A stretch of DNA of 64,000 nucleotides from Heterobilharzia americana (GCA_944470555.2 OX104127.1:26985661-27049660); one strand, 5' to 3'. Shown: positions 34,201 to 47,595, counted from the first letter of the stretch. The notes: generated by a model not told the origin, from the letters alone. Numbers and translations are program-made.

Positions 34201-35948
34201 ACCTGGAATTTTAGAATAACATTTTACTCAACCCCATTCCACTACTTCGTTTTATTCCCTAGAACGTTCATTCTCCCATCGCACATACAGTTAACCTTCG
34301 AGTGGTCTTAGCAACCTCACCAGTTGCTGTCAACCTGAATCTTTGTAACCTTATGTCTCAGTCAAAACATTCTTGTCGATTTATAACACGTTTTTTGTCA
34401 TAACATTATATTCTGAAGGTTGTAACACGCCTGAGGATAAATCATGATATACATGTATACCAGTTCTGTTACTACTGTTCTTCTCACTTTATTCAAGTCA
34501 ATTGATGTCTTTCAGCGATAATTCTATTGTAATTCACGATAACCTTGTTTAACTGACTGTAGGAGTTTCAATCAAGAGGGTATTTTCACCTCTGCTCTTA
34601 TCGTAGGATAAATATAATCAGAATAAATACCTAACTGAGTTGATATTAGGTATATTGTCTGCTTCTATAATTGATGATTTGTAATTATAGGTCGAATAAA
34701 TTATGCGCTACATAGTCTGCAAATTTGTTCTGAAGAAATTTACCACCCAACTGACTAGGTTCTTCAATTCAATGGTGTAACTGGGTTATTTAAAATGCTG
34801 AGATATTAAAGATAAAGAACTTTGAAATCTTATTATGAGAAGGCTGCAGATAATAGGCAATAAAATGATACTGAACATATCGTTTACAAACTAAATTATC
34901 TAGTCAGAAACTCTTAATTCCTAAATGCTGTGTGTGTATAGATGTAAAGCCTCAGTTTGATGTATTGAGACCTTTTCTATAGCTCTTCTTGATATAGTCC
35001 TCAAAGAGATAAAGATAAGAGGAAATCGATCACATACTAAGGAATTTTGTAGTTTAAAATGCATACAACGATAAAGTTTACCTCTAGATAATCACCGTTG
35101 TTGAGTATAAAATTCAAAAAGGGTAGTTATTGAAAGCCTTTCCTCAGCTAAGTTGAATAGTAGTTTTCAAAGTATTATGTCAACAAAATATGTGAGAAAT
35201 GTTTGCGTCCTATTTACTTCTTCAGTTAAAGCTCTCTCAATGATAAATCAAAAGGCATAGCTTTAGTTTCTATGGAATCTTGTACCGAAAATCCTCTTTG
35301 CATTCATTATACAGTATTTACCATAGAATTCAAAATTCGGAAAAAAGTATCTGAGGTTATTACATTTTTCCAAGTTAAGTGTAGATCAGAAGAGAAATTT
35401 TTTTGAAATTGGAAAATGTACCAGGAAGAAGTAGTAAAGCAACCAATGAACTTGATTGAGTTTCGTGTATTAATATATTCGGAGATGAGAAAGAAATCTA
35501 CTCTAGTCGAAAGACAACATGAACAACTGATGGATTCCTGTGATGTAATTACCGTACTGATATTGGTAATTCCTTCGTAATCTCATGTGGGGGTAAATAT
35601 ACCACTCTGGTTTGTTTATTTATGAACAAAAGGATTATAAGAGTGGTCATGTCATTTTAATATTGGTGGTAATGTGATACAAGCGTCTACAAATGCAAAC
35701 AGAGGTGAAGACAATTGTTAACCTATACCCGAAGGTTAGCAAACTTCATTTGAAATGATTGATGCGAGGAGATTGATTCCAGCTGGTTCTGACCACGGAG
35801 AAGATCGAAAGCAATTACAACTTAAGTTAACCAAGAGTCTTCACGTTGATCACGAGCAGTGGTGGGTAAAGAACGTGGGAAGGATTGAGAAGGCAACTGA
35901 ATAGAATAATACTCAGCAACCATTAAGGCTCACTAGGAATACTAGCAA
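34201..35948. other. unannotated intergenic sequence
   Basis: AT-rich. No supported feature. Confidence 0.4.
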
Positions 35949-37431
35949 TCTCGTCTGCTTAACTACTTCACTAGTTACTAACCGGTCCTAAGCATGGATA
36001 AAGAGGGAAGGTTAGGCATAGGGCTACCAACCCTACCCTGTAAAACCAATCCAATCACTAAACAAACTTCAAAGCACAAAGAAGATATGAAAAATAAAAA
36101 CAAACTTATTCCTCGCTGGGATCGGGGAGACGAAATGGCTACGGTTGATGAAAGCCTGCTTTCAAGAAGCCAATTGGAGGATGTGTCATCTCTCCCTCGA
36201 CGAAAGCAAAGGTGAACATGGGGACATGGAATATCCTCACTATGTTTAAACCTACCAAGGCTACCCAGTTTGCGAAAGAGATGAGAAGATATGGTACAGA
36301 AGTGCTAGGCTAGGAATCTGCGAAAGCAGATGGAATGGAAGTCGACCCTCCAAACTTTCAACTGGATAGTCAATAATCTACTCCAATATTGTTACCCAGT
36401 CGACAACCACGACCACACTGAGTTTTCGAGTGGTCGTCATGTCTTAAACAGCATCGAAGGCTTTCATGATATGTGAAGCAATCTCCTCCAGAATCAGGAT
36501 CATGACAACAAGATTCAAATCAAAAGGAAGCAAAGTTACAATCATACATTGCTACGTTACACACCTACAAATAATGTAGGTCAAGAGAAGAATGAGGAAT
36601 TCCACAGACAACTGCAATCAGTAATGGAGAATACAACACCCCAGTTGGCGACATCAGAATTCATTCTAATGGGTGGGTGATATGAATGCCAAACTGAGAG
36701 CGGACAACACAGGGAGAGAAGTGATCATGGGTCAAGAAGTACTCGGTGAAGTGATGAACGAGACTGGAGATCTGTTTGCCAATTTTCCCGCATTCAACGG
36801 TTTGGTGATTGGAGGGAGTGTGTACAAATACAAGGATATTCACAAAGTGAGCGACATGGACTTGATTTCACCAGACACCAGGACACATTACACTAGAAAT
36901 CAGATCGACTTGATTTCAATGTGAAGAAAGTGGAGATGCAGCCTACTGAACACAAGATGAGATGAAGAAGGGGAGCAGATGTAGGTTCACACCACTCACA
37001 CCACTAGCTAGTGCAAGCAACCTTCAAAACCATATTGAAAGCCTTCACAGAATTTGTTGATAGGCCATATTTCAAGTTCAACACCCAGAACAGAAACTGA
37101 AGGATAAAGCTACAATGGAGATCTTCACGTCGTCGGGCATGAAGAAAAAGTGGGGGACAATTAGGAACATTGCCGAGGAGACCTGTGTTGAAGAACATTG
37201 GAAGTGTGTGGAAGAGACATGGAAGGAGACCTGGAGAACCGTGTTAGGAAGGAAGAAGAGGCAAGACGAGGAGTGGATATCTACTGACGCATGGAAGCTG
37301 ACCGAGGAGAAGAGAGGAAAGGAGAGGAAGATGGTGAAGCGGAATATGAACCAGTGTAGTGAAGTGCAATGATGAACTGATTACAACATATAAAACACTG
37401 GACAAAGCGGTGAAGAAGAGTACGCACAAAG
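35949..37431 (+). mobile_element. RTE-clade 5' half, 3'-truncated
   Basis: It keeps the element's 5' leader (GTCCTAAGCATGGATAAAGA) and the endonuclease and linker up to GTGAAGAAGAGTACGCACAAA, then stops abruptly at 37431. The RT half is absent and the following DNA belongs to a Penelope-like element. The coding sequence is frameshifted (blocks at 35994-36215, 36673-36924, 37115-37372). A 3'-truncated RTE is not a normal retrotransposition product, so a later deletion or Penelope insertion must have removed the 3' half. Confidence 0.85.
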
Positions 37432-37439
37432 GCTTACCT

Positions 37440-38340
37440 CAGCATGGCATGTTGGTGAATGTTGGATTAGGTTGTAAAAATGTCCAGAATGGCCAGATGA
37501 AGATCTGACAACAGTTGATGAAGTTCCTGACCGTTACATTGAGCTGTATTGGGAGATGTAGACTGCCTGTTTAAGGTTCTTGACAAAAAAGAAATCAGTG
37601 GTTGAAGAATGTTGATGAAATGTCTGAAAATCGGTCACGAAGTAGCAGATATATACACTTGTTGACATCTACTAAGGCTTGAATATTCCCACTCATATTT
37701 ATCTTTAGATTGTTTATTCTCCAACTTGATACTTCTGTTTTTTTCTGTACTTCTGTGAAGTGCATCAGCTTCAGCTGATCCACTTCTTTAGGAGGTTTTA
37801 CGCTGATTTTTCTGTCAGTCAGTCTGTCATTGTAGTATGATCCGTTTGTTGGTTTCCTTAGCTTACTGTGTAGTTGACGATGAATGACATAGGCATGTTA
37901 TGATAAAGTTTCATGGGTAACCGTCTTTTATTTCTATGTGCTCTTGTTTTTGTGAATAAAGCCTGTTAGCAACTAATTTTATGCATTTCTGGGTAGTTCT
38001 TACTGTAGTTGAGGATTTGATCGGTATGAGCTGGCGTCCAGTACCTCTGAGTTCCCAGTTTTTTGGCATTAGTTCTACTGACTATAACATCTAAGAATAG
38101 TAATTGGTTGTTCGACACCTTCTCCACTACGAATTTGATGTTGAAAAGACTGTTGATCAGTTTGTAAATGTTTTCTAACTTTTTCTTTTTAATGATAAAA
38201 TGAGTATCGTTTATATAGGTAATCGAAATTTCGGTTTCATTACGGGTAGATTGGTGGCTTCCGGTATCTGTGATTATTTCAAATATTGGTAATTCCACTG
38301 AAGCTCTTTTCATCTGTTTGTATTTATTTTCAATGAATTA
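37440..38340 (-). mobile_element. Penelope-like RT/thumb fragment
   Basis: Minus-strand ORF 38313-37966 contains ITYINDTHFIIKKKKLENIY (a variant of the YVDDTFxI active-site block), KFVVEKVSNNQLLFLDVIVS and TPAHTDQILNYSKNYPEMHK. These are the hallmark Penelope RT-thumb motifs (FLDxxxxR, PTHTDxYLxYxSxHP). The frame continues poorly to about 37440 (QALFTK-like block near 37950). The conserved Asp-Asp is Asn-Asp here, which would inactivate RT. It belongs to a different family from the copy at 10650. Confidence 0.8.
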
Positions 38341-39486
38341 AAAACATTTAGTCAGACAAAGTCCATTGAATTCCTTGAGAATTGGTGACTGAAGTTTTTA
38401 TATCTTGAAAGTTTTGTACTATTCAGTAACCAGGAGAGAAAGTTTTTTCTAGATAGTTATGTTTCACTTGTTATGTAGAATGTGACATTGAAGGATATCA
38501 CTAATTCATTGTTGTTGATATTAGTATGATGGTATAAGTTATTTCAGTTTTCTTAAAAGGTCTCTGGATAGGTTGTATGTTATAATTCTCAGAAGTGAGA
38601 TTATAGGTTGCAGAAGGATGTCTGATTTGTGTAGTTTTGGTCTAGCATGATGCAGCGAGAGAGAGAGAGAGCGATCAGTTCCATTGATTTCATACACTAT
38701 TTGTCTTGTTTTGTTACCTTGTTGATAAGTTGTGATGAAGAAGAGAAATCAACTCCATGATTTCACATAAAACTTTCATCAATTTTTTAATCGTATTTAG
38801 AAATAAAATGTATCTGAAAGAGATATTAACTCATGTCCAAAATACCAGATCATAATATATATCAACTAGGTAACCATACTTGTCTTTCATACAAGCTCAA
38901 GTTTATTTTCCGTTATCGTATACAATGAATACAACTACAATACTGTCACTGTTATTATTCTGATATTTCTTGACATAAAAATATTACAAATACCTCTAAA
39001 AATTGTGAACTGAATGGTACACTTTCGAGAATAAACCCACAGCTACAATCCTATACACTGATATGTGTATTTCCACCTCAATCGATAGTATACTATAATA
39101 ATCTTATACTATATTCATATGTATTTTTTTCGTAAATTTGTGTTAATGTTAAAAAGTATTAAATTAGTATGATATCTCATCATTTTTCTTTGTGTCTATC
39201 TCAAAATGTTTTTCTCTTTTTTCTTTCGTTAAATTTTTGTTGATTTAGTGAAATATTACTAAAGAATCTTTTCAGTAGAAAGTTTACTCATTCTATTCAC
39301 TATTTAAATTTTGATTTTAAAAGACAGAACAAATAAACCAGGAACTAGAAAAGTATTTTTTTGTATAATTTTAATACTATAGCTTGCAAATCGCCTATGT
39401 TGATTCGATTGAATTAATTGACCACTACTGGTATATAGATTTCTGTGTGGAGGCATAAAAAGTGATTCTTATGACTTAACAACTTG
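38341..39486. other. unannotated intergenic sequence
   Basis: AT-rich, with a short GA run near 38650. Nothing else recognised. Confidence 0.4.
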
Positions 39487-39645
39487 ATAGATAAGGCTGT
39501 AGAGTTTGAAGCAACTGATAATCAGTTTGAATTTTAGAGGGAACAACAATACTCACTAGAAGGCAGATATATATCCATCTGATGAGTCCCATACGGAACG
39601 AAACTCGTGTTCTTGGTTCTACTGATAGCCAATTTCCATAATCAT
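39487..39645 (+). mobile_element. Sm-alpha-like SINE, hammerhead core retained
   Basis: The tRNA-like head is decayed. The ribozyme region reads ATATCCATCTGATGAGTCCC, then ACGAAACTCG and TTGGTTCTACTGATAGCC. Box 1 (CUGAUGA) and box 2 (GAAA) are intact, but stem II (GUCC against GGAAC) and stem I are weakened, so activity is doubtful. Confidence 0.75.
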
Positions 39646-41482
39646 TATCTCTTTATACATAAGCATACACAAATGAATAACTAGACAATTACCGAATAAT
39701 CATCTCTAGTGTTTGGTGTTCTCTCTTCACTAATTCCCTTAACAGTCATAATAATATCAACTCATCATATCTTCAAGATAGAATGATACATTTTGTAATA
39801 AATAACACGAAAGTATATTGTGCTAATCATCGGTTGAATAAACTTATCATCACTTACTTATCGATCTGGAATTGATTAGGTACTTCCTATTATTTTAATT
39901 CCATTTTTCACATTGCTAAATATTGGCAAAAATAGAAATTTCTGCAGGAATTACAGTTATCAGAGATGAAATATTTCTGTGAATTGAATAAATTCACTGT
40001 ACAGCTCTATTGTATTGTCTAACTGTGAACAGGTAGGTGGATAAAGAGTTAGACTGATTAGTAGGTGGTCATTACTAGGTGGTATAATGAAAAGAAATGC
40101 CATTGAATTAGTTTCTGTGATGTATTTTATTAAAATAGTGTCATTTATTCGACTAAATAAATACTAATCTGTGTTCACACATATATCAATGTTTCCCTAT
40201 GTATCTGTGTGTGTGTGTGTGCATGTGTATGTGTTTGCAGAAACTTATTTGTAGCATTCAGATCACATACCACAGAATCAGACGTTAACATCTAAGCATA
40301 TAGTTTCACTTGAAAGGTGTAAATATTAAAAAAAGTTGAAAAAAATGATATAAATAGAATGATTCGATAAGTTTGAGCTTTGATAATCTATTCTGATATG
40401 GATTTCGAAGCAATTATTTAACAGGTAGATAGGGAAGTTGATGCAAAATATGGAATGTCCAACAAAAATATTTTCAGACATAGACTAGTATTTCTTAAAA
40501 TCAACTTTGAACTCATATACTATACTAGAACTGTTCATTAGATGAATTGTAAGGTAGCTGTCAAATTCAAAGTGTTGACCAAGATCTTACAGTCGAATTC
40601 GGAGTAACTTTGGCCCTATGGTGTACTGCATTTATTTGTTTCTAGACGTTAAGCATAAATCAGCCCAACATGTTGACAGTAAGTTTTACATCTGATGGTA
40701 TTCATCAATGAGGAAGTATTTGTAATTTTTTAGGGCAACTGATTTCCCTGTATCATTCTACGATACAACCATAAGTCTTATCATTAAGGTAATCAGTTTA
40801 TAACTGATCCCAATGTAGGATTTAATTACACGTCTTGTAATGATGAGTGAATTTTTGAATGTTTATGGAAACACGTAATCAATGGAAAGCAAGAACTATT
40901 GTCTCAAGCTCTATTATCTCCTTAATGTTATGTATGATATACATCAGTGTAAGAAAAAGTAATGTTTTGACAATTTAAAACAGTAGGCACCAACTCCATG
41001 ATCAGTAATGAAGCTGTGTTGTTTGTCACCGTCAACAATTACTATCTTTAGTATTATTCAGGAAATCAATGTTTGTCAATATTCAGAATCATAGTGAAAC
41101 TTATTCATAAGCCAGACACTGATTCACTACCAGTCTTAGTCTCTTTCTGCATAAGTATTAATTTATTCCTTCAGTAGTATGATAAGATTATAATTGCTAA
41201 TAATAATAACGTAAATTTTATTTTTGTTTGCTCACTTAAGTACTTTAACCTTATTGAGATAATTCTAATTTTAGCATACTCTTAGGTAAATCAATTTTTT
41301 GCACATGAGTATGAATCATAAGTAGATTAGTCTCTTGACCACAGGGGAGCTTATTCTGTAAATAACATATCAAATAGAAAGAAAATGGCTGAGAGACTGT
41401 AAGTATGCCTTTTCTTTCTGTTAACCATAACATATGAGTAGAATATTTTCTAAAGCATTCAATAAGTGAAAGTAAAGTGAGG
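39646..41482. other. unannotated intergenic sequence
   Basis: AT-rich, with a (GT)n run at about 40207-40222. No gene seen. Confidence 0.45.
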
Positions 41483-41575
41483 TGTATCTCACTCCCAGTG
41501 AGCGATGTTGACTTGAACTCGAGACTGACCATTTCAAACACCACAGCTTTACCCACTAGACCATCGAGTCAGAAA
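41483..41575 (-). mobile_element. Sm-alpha-like SINE head
   Basis: Minus strand GATGGTCTAGTGGGTAAAGC (A box) and CTCGAGTTCAAGTCAACA (B box), then GCTCACTGGGAGTGAG. This is the Pol III promoter head of the family. The hammerhead part is missing. Confidence 0.7.
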
Positions 41576-41630
41576 ATTGTGCGACAGAGATTTTTCATAA
41601 TATTGTTACTTGTGTAATTCCGTCATTGAG

Positions 41631-41940
41631 TGAACCAAATAGAACCTATCGCTCAACAAATATGCAGAAAAAAGTGGAGATGAATTGGACACACAGTGAG
41701 AAAATCATTCAGAGACATCACGCATCAGGCCCTCCAGTGCAATCCAAATGGGAAACGACCAGTTGGGCTTTCAAGGTGAGGGTGGTATGGAGGAGATCAT
41801 GTGAGGAAGAAATGAAAGGTTGTGGACCATCATGGAGCGAGGTTGATGAGACTGCAGAGAAGGGAGTGGATTGGGGTCGTGCTAGTGAAGCTCTATATTT
41901 CACTGGGAACCCAAGGGACAAATAATTATAATAATAATAT
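41631..41940 (+). mobile_element. RTE-clade 3' fragment
   Basis: Matches the last 100 codons of the intact ORF from AACCTATCGCTCAACAAATA to the end, followed by an AATTATAATAATAATAT tail. A 99-codon ORF persists, but in a shifted frame for most of its length. It is very similar, in inverted orientation, to 44012-44330. Confidence 0.85.
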
Positions 41941-42596
41941 AATTGCCATATGGGCTCCTGTGTGGATGCCTCGATAATACAAGCAACAGCATTAAAATGA
42001 ATAAATTACTTCTTCGAGTTGTTAATCTAAAGAATGTGATATAGAATGTCTTAAGACAATCTATAGGAAATACTTATCAACCAACCTTTCAATTGTCTTA
42101 GCTTATATTTAACTACGATGAAATCTTATACTAAACCACTGGTTACAAACCTTGTGATCAGAAAAGTGATCTTCTGGCTAAACGTGCTCGGAATATTTAT
42201 CTTAATTCCTAGTTAAAAAGCACTAGCTACTCTAAAACAAGAAAGAAATGTTTCGAATACTACACTTCTGATATATTTTAGTGAAGACTTCCGGGTTTTT
42301 AAACCTAAAGATAGGAAGATTGCCTACAGAAGGCCATATGAAAAGCAGAATGGTGTTTGCTTGGTTACTTCTCCAGAAGTCCACTAAAAGATGCCTGTTC
42401 ATAATGAAAATTTCAATTGTTTTTCAATACTTTCTATGAAATCAGAATTGTGATTTTAAAAGCCCACCAGCAATAACACTAATTTCATCATTAAACTCAT
42501 GTGACTAAGATCACCGAATTTAACAAACTGAAAAACCTTCTTCCCTTAAACTGTAATAAATCCATCGAAAGGTTCTGAATGTTAACTGAAATTGAT
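41941..42596. other. unannotated intergenic sequence
   Basis: AT-rich. No feature recognised. Confidence 0.4.
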
Positions 42597-42755
42597 AAAC
42601 CCTGAAAGTCGCAGGTTCGACCCTGTTGGAGTCGTAGGTGCGCACTGCTGAGGAGTCCCATACTAGAATGAAACAGCTGTCCAGTGCTCCAAGGTTTTCT
42701 TTATTCCTTCAACTAATGTCAGTCTACGATGAATAAGAACTTGAAATATTTCCAA
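42597..42755 (+). mobile_element. SINE-like repeat R3, 3' part
   Basis: GCAGGTTCGACCCTGTTGGA (B-box-like), GTGCGCACTGCTGAGGAG, ATGAAACAGCTGTCCAGTGC and an end with GATGAATAAGAACTTGAAA. Confidence 0.6.
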
Positions 42756-43548
42756 CTCTCCACAGTTCCCTCAAGATTCAAATGCATTTTTTTTCGTTAT
42801 TTTCGTCCCCTTTAGTGGAAGTATTTCATCATGCCATAGAACCTATCGTTGTAATGTAAATAGAAAGCAATTCATGGATCATTATTGGACGAAAATATCA
42901 TTTAGGCAACATTCATCCCATATTTGTACAGACTAAAAGAACCAACCTCTACTGAAGATGATTATGTGGAGGATAAATCGAATTCTTGATATCTATCTTC
43001 GTACTCATCAATAGAAATCAAGGATAACTACATTGGAATTAAAATAAAAACCAGTAAATTTATGAAACAACTACAAATGTACTCAAGAATACAAAAAATT
43101 GTAGACTTGAAATAAAATGATAAGAAGTTAGGTTGTCTAATCAATACATAGTCAGTAAGCTTTTCAGTGTTAACAGGCGGTAGATAAAAGCTTACACAAT
43201 CACATGATTAAATTAATTTGGGATCAATAACTTAAAGATGATTATGATAAAGTTACTGAAAATGACCGTTCATATTTTATAAACCACACATGAAGTTCTT
43301 GATTATTCTTATCAATTGTAAGTCAATCTGTAAAATTATTGTAGTTTTTTTCGCATATTAGTTCACTTGTCAAAGTCATGCAACTATGAGATGGAAGGAA
43401 GCCTGTCAATTTTATTTCTGTTTAATATAGCCTCCAGTAGATACGGCTAGCTTATTCATAGTCATCAGCTTCTACTAAGTGATGAAGTGTTTTTAGTTCA
43501 TGAGGTTGAAGAGACATCTTAAGGACTAGTGAATCACAGTATTATTTA
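42756..43548. other. unannotated intergenic sequence
   Basis: AT-rich. Nothing recognised. Confidence 0.4.
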
Positions 43549-44011
43549 ATGCTTAGAAGTAGTTCAGATACTGGATCTAGAGTTATCCTGTATAAAATAT
43601 GTGTCCGACCACTGCTCAAATATTGTTCATTTATATACAGCAGTATACGGGTTACGGATAGACTGAAAGTCGAAGGAGTGCAGAGATACTTTAGGATGAG
43701 AATATTAAACACAAATAAGGATGTAAAATATGCTACCACGTGAAATATCCTAGGACGCGAACCATTATGGAAACGAAGGCTCAGAGTGAACCTAATACTG
43801 TTTTATAAGCTCCCTAACAGGCTAATTATAGTACATGCACAGAAATGTGGCTTATAAACATAACTGCATATGGATTAAGAAACGTAACTGCAACAGTAGC
43901 AATCGAGCATTTCAAAGCAATCGCTAGGGAGAACTTCTTTGTGATTAAATGTGTTCAGATATGGAACAGTTTACCTAGGAAAGCACGTGAATCAAACACT
44001 TTGACTAGGTT
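43549..44011 (+). pseudogene. Jockey/CR1-type RT C-terminal fragment
   Basis: One plus-strand frame with in-frame stops near 43741 and 43856 reads ILYKICVRPLLKYCSFIYSS, RVTDRLKVEGVQRYF, REPLWKRRLRVNLILFYKL, then, in a frame opening at 43845, GLRNVTATVAIEHF and NFFVIKCVQIWNSLPRKARE. This is the post-RT region typical of Jockey-like elements (VRPLLEYxSxxWSP, LExVQRRFTR, YxLRxR, RxxFFxxRxxxxWNxLP). Its 3' side stops exactly where an RTE copy in opposite orientation begins. It has no RT palm and is dead. Confidence 0.75.
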
Positions 44012-44418
44012 TATTACTATTATTATTTTTTCCTTGGGTTCCTAGTGAAACATAAGGCTTCACTAGCACAACCCCAATCCACTCCCTTCTCTGCAGTCTC
44101 ATCAACCTCGCTCCATGATAGTCCACAACCTTTCATTTCTTCCTCACATGATCTCCTCCATATCACCCTCACCTTGAAAGCCCAACTGGTCGTTTCCCAT
44201 TTGGATTGCACTGGAGGGCCTGATGCGTGATGTCTCTGAATGATTTTCTCACTGTGTGTCCAATTCATCTCCACTTTTTTCTGCATATTTGTTGGGCGAT
44301 AGATTCTTGGTTGGTTTATTCTCAGAGATTCTTGTTGCTGTTTTTTTATGACCATCGGATCTTCAGTATGGAATGAGCGTAGATGACAGCTATTGATGAA
44401 TGTCCGTAGTTTGTCTGG
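44012..44418 (-). mobile_element. RTE-clade 3' fragment
   Basis: The (TTA)n tail at 44012-44030 is followed on the minus strand by the element end and about 390 bp of the C-terminal coding region. The 110-codon ORF (44355-44023) shares MQKKVEMNWTHSEKIIQRHH and other out-of-frame peptides with 41631-41940, showing the same ancestral frameshifts. Confidence 0.85.
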
Positions 44419-46261
44419 TTACGCTACAGGACAGTACTATAAAAAGCAGCACTAATAGTGCTACTAGAACTACAAATAGGGCCTCTTAATATGTAAACGA
44501 GTTCCAACCTCAGAGGTGCAGAGGCTACACCTGCTTTTGTTGTTTTTCTCTACCAAAATGTCAGATAATTGCAACGTGGAGATATCATTAGACTTTGAAG
44601 AAACTGGACCATGATGAAAACTTACCGAATCATCTGGAAATCTGAACGCTAAACGAACAAAGGATTTAAGTCAAATCCTTGAAGACCCATGTCATCAAGA
44701 TAACCTTTGATGATGACAACAGGATACAAATGTGGAATATATGTTGCTTATTCTCCATATTCCACTTTTTGCAAGCAACGAAGCTATGCTCCTAATAAAA
44801 TTACTGTCCGATAAGTAAGAATTACCAATCCTATTCACTCATTTGATCCTTTCACCAAATGAACATTAATCAATCCCTGAATTACTCAAACTTCTGGATA
44901 GTTATAGTGGCAACGAAAGTCTGGACAGACAGTAAAATCCAGGAGATCAACTCACCTATTAACTTTAAAGTGAACATATTTACAATAATGATATGCAACT
45001 GACTTCTTTAGTACTTCATCTAACAGCGAATATACGTCCTTGACAATGCTGCATAGCTTAACGTGAACAGTATGGAAAATGCATTGCTATTGGTCAGCAG
45101 TTTTTTCAAATGTTTATTCCTTTCCATGACAATATCTAATTCTGATGGTGTAAATTTATATTGCTGTGAATGATAACACTTGAATAGATATTTACTTGGA
45201 TTACATGATTATGTGGAAACTTAGGGATTCTCGTTATCGTCAGTGTGGGTTCTTTTAGTCTCCAAAACTGTAAGCATAAGAATTTATGATAAAATAGACG
45301 TTTATCTAGTGTAACGGAGGATTACGAAGATGAATCAAACATGTCGACTTCTTGAAACGGAAATTCAGAATTCTGCACTACCTTTGTGCCCCTAATGGTT
45401 AAAAAAATAAAGTATAACTGGAAGCAATCCAAGCTTTAACACTCTGTATACACTGAAAAGTGGTACTTTCTTGTTCATTTCATGACTTTAATAATCTTCT
45501 GATGTTTTTAATCTAATTTAATGACGTTCATTCCATACGTAACAGGTCTTGTAAAACCTTGAAGATTTCCAAATATATATGAATGTGATGATGCCTGTAA
45601 ACTGACTTCTCTCATGTTAAATTACTAATATGATAATAAAATATTTATTCATTATTATTTATAAAACATGAACAATATGCAGTTGATTTTGTATACGGGA
45701 TAACAGTAATTTTTATATTCAGTCATGATATTAAAAAAATATACTATAATTTGATTGATTTCAAAGTAATTCAAGCCGAAATAGTTTATTCACCTCATGT
45801 AAGAGATTTATGAGCGTAATTACAGCTAAGAAAAACTAAAAGATGATTGTTATCTTTAAGAATAAATTTATCAGTAAATGATTAATTTTTAAAACATTAT
45901 AGATGACGCTAGATCTCACTAAATATTTCACGTCATAATAATCAAGAAAGGAATAATATAAAGAACAAACAAATTCGCCGGCATCATATTATTTGTGCGG
46001 TTTTTAAAAGTTTATCATAAAGGATATTGTTGTATCATATCTACGCAAAATGTATTTGTAACGCAAACTTTCAAGTATAAGTCATACTCCTATAGTAACA
46101 GATATTTAAAACATAGTGTTTTGTGAATGCAGTTTCTACTAGTTTCTAAACATTTTATTTAAAAAAATATAACTATGTAATAACAATATTTATCACATTC
46201 TTTTCAATGGTTGTAGAGGATGGAATTTTCTATAATACACAACATAGTAAAGGAAATAGTC
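44419..46261. other. unannotated intergenic sequence
   Basis: AT-rich. No gene or recognised repeat. Confidence 0.4.
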
Positions 46262-46930
46262 ATTTTCACCTAACTGGCTAGGCAGCATCGTTTTAACAAC
46301 AGGTAGCGACGACACAAATGAGAATGTCAAAACCAGGATCGAAAAAGCAAGACAGATATTCATTAACCTGAAATCAGTGTGGAGATCTACTGCACTCAGC
46401 AGGTGGGACAACATCCAGATTTTCAACACCATTTCAATAATGATTCAATGTGACGGTTCAGAAACTTAGCGTGTCACGAAAAACATTTCCAACAAACTAC
46501 AGACATTCATCAACAGCTGCCACCTACACTCACTCGATACTGACACTGGAGATCAGGTGGTGAAAATAATAAGAATCAGCAACAATGAACTTTGGCTGAC
46601 CCCTCAACGAAATAACCAATAACATATCACTCAACAAATACGCAGAAGAGGAAAGGGGAGATGGATTGGACTGGACATACACTGAGAAGACCAATTGAGG
46701 ACATGACGCATCATGTCAGGTCAGGGCGTCGAGTAGACTCCAATTGGGAAACGATGAGTTGGGATTTCAAGGTGAGGGTGATATGGAGGAGAACATATGA
46801 GGAAGAAATGAAAGGTTGTGGACCATCATGGAGCGAGGTTGAAGAGATTGCAGAGAAGGGAGTGGATTGAGGTCATGCTAGTGAAGTTCTATGTTTCACA
46901 AGGAACCCGAGGGAAAAGTAACAGTGATAA
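46262..46930 (+). mobile_element. RTE-clade 3' fragment
   Basis: Homology begins at the block after the His/Gln tract (ACTGGCTAGGCAGCATCG) and runs to the element's end (CACAAGGAACCCGAGGG). The tail is eroded (AACAGTGATAAC). It is frameshifted and close to the minus-strand copy at 54488-54901. Confidence 0.85.
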
Positions 46931-47394
46931 CTTGTTGTCAGGCTATTTTGTAGTTGACAATATATTTCATCTTCACTACGTGAATATTCAGGTTTGTCTT
47001 TGAATCTAAACATTTTGTCTTGGTTTTACTTCTATGTATGTAGCCTGTCGACTGATTTCCTCGGTTTGATGAATTCAATATGTTTTCCTATCTTCAGCAC
47101 TATCTTCCAGCTTTTGGCCTAGGGAGTGTCTTTATTCATCTTTAGTTGATGTTGGAAAACTTAAATACATGACAATACCTTATTGTTATTATCTGTGTTA
47201 CATAATACTGGTGTTGCCAATAGTAAATGTTGTAATTCTGACTTATTATGCTCGGTATCTGTGCTCACTTGTTACCTCTAGCACAACTTGGAGAATATGG
47301 ATAAGGATGGTGCCATTCTAATCAGTTTTTCTGATTACAAATTAGCCTTTATCACTGTTCGATGTAAGTTGCAAAACCAATGAATACTTTGGAG
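46931..47394. other. unannotated intergenic sequence
   Basis: No feature recognised. Confidence 0.4.
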
Positions 47395-47495
47395 TACCGG
47401 ATAGCCATTTCATCCTAGTACTTGACTTCTCAGCAGTTAATACCTATGACTCTGCCAGCAAGCGAGGCTGGGGCTTACAGGTTCAAGGGAAGAGA
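47395..47495 (-). repeat. SINE-like repeat R3 fragment
   Basis: CCGGATAGCCATTTCATCC and GACTTCTCAGCAGTTAATAC match R3 on the minus strand. Degraded. Confidence 0.4.
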
Positions 47496-47595
47496 GTGTT
47501 AAAATGCAGCAGTTAAGTTGGAGTCTAATAGTTAACAATTTTCTTGATCAATTTCTTTTCATTAGTCTTTATTCATATGAACTATATGACTTTCA

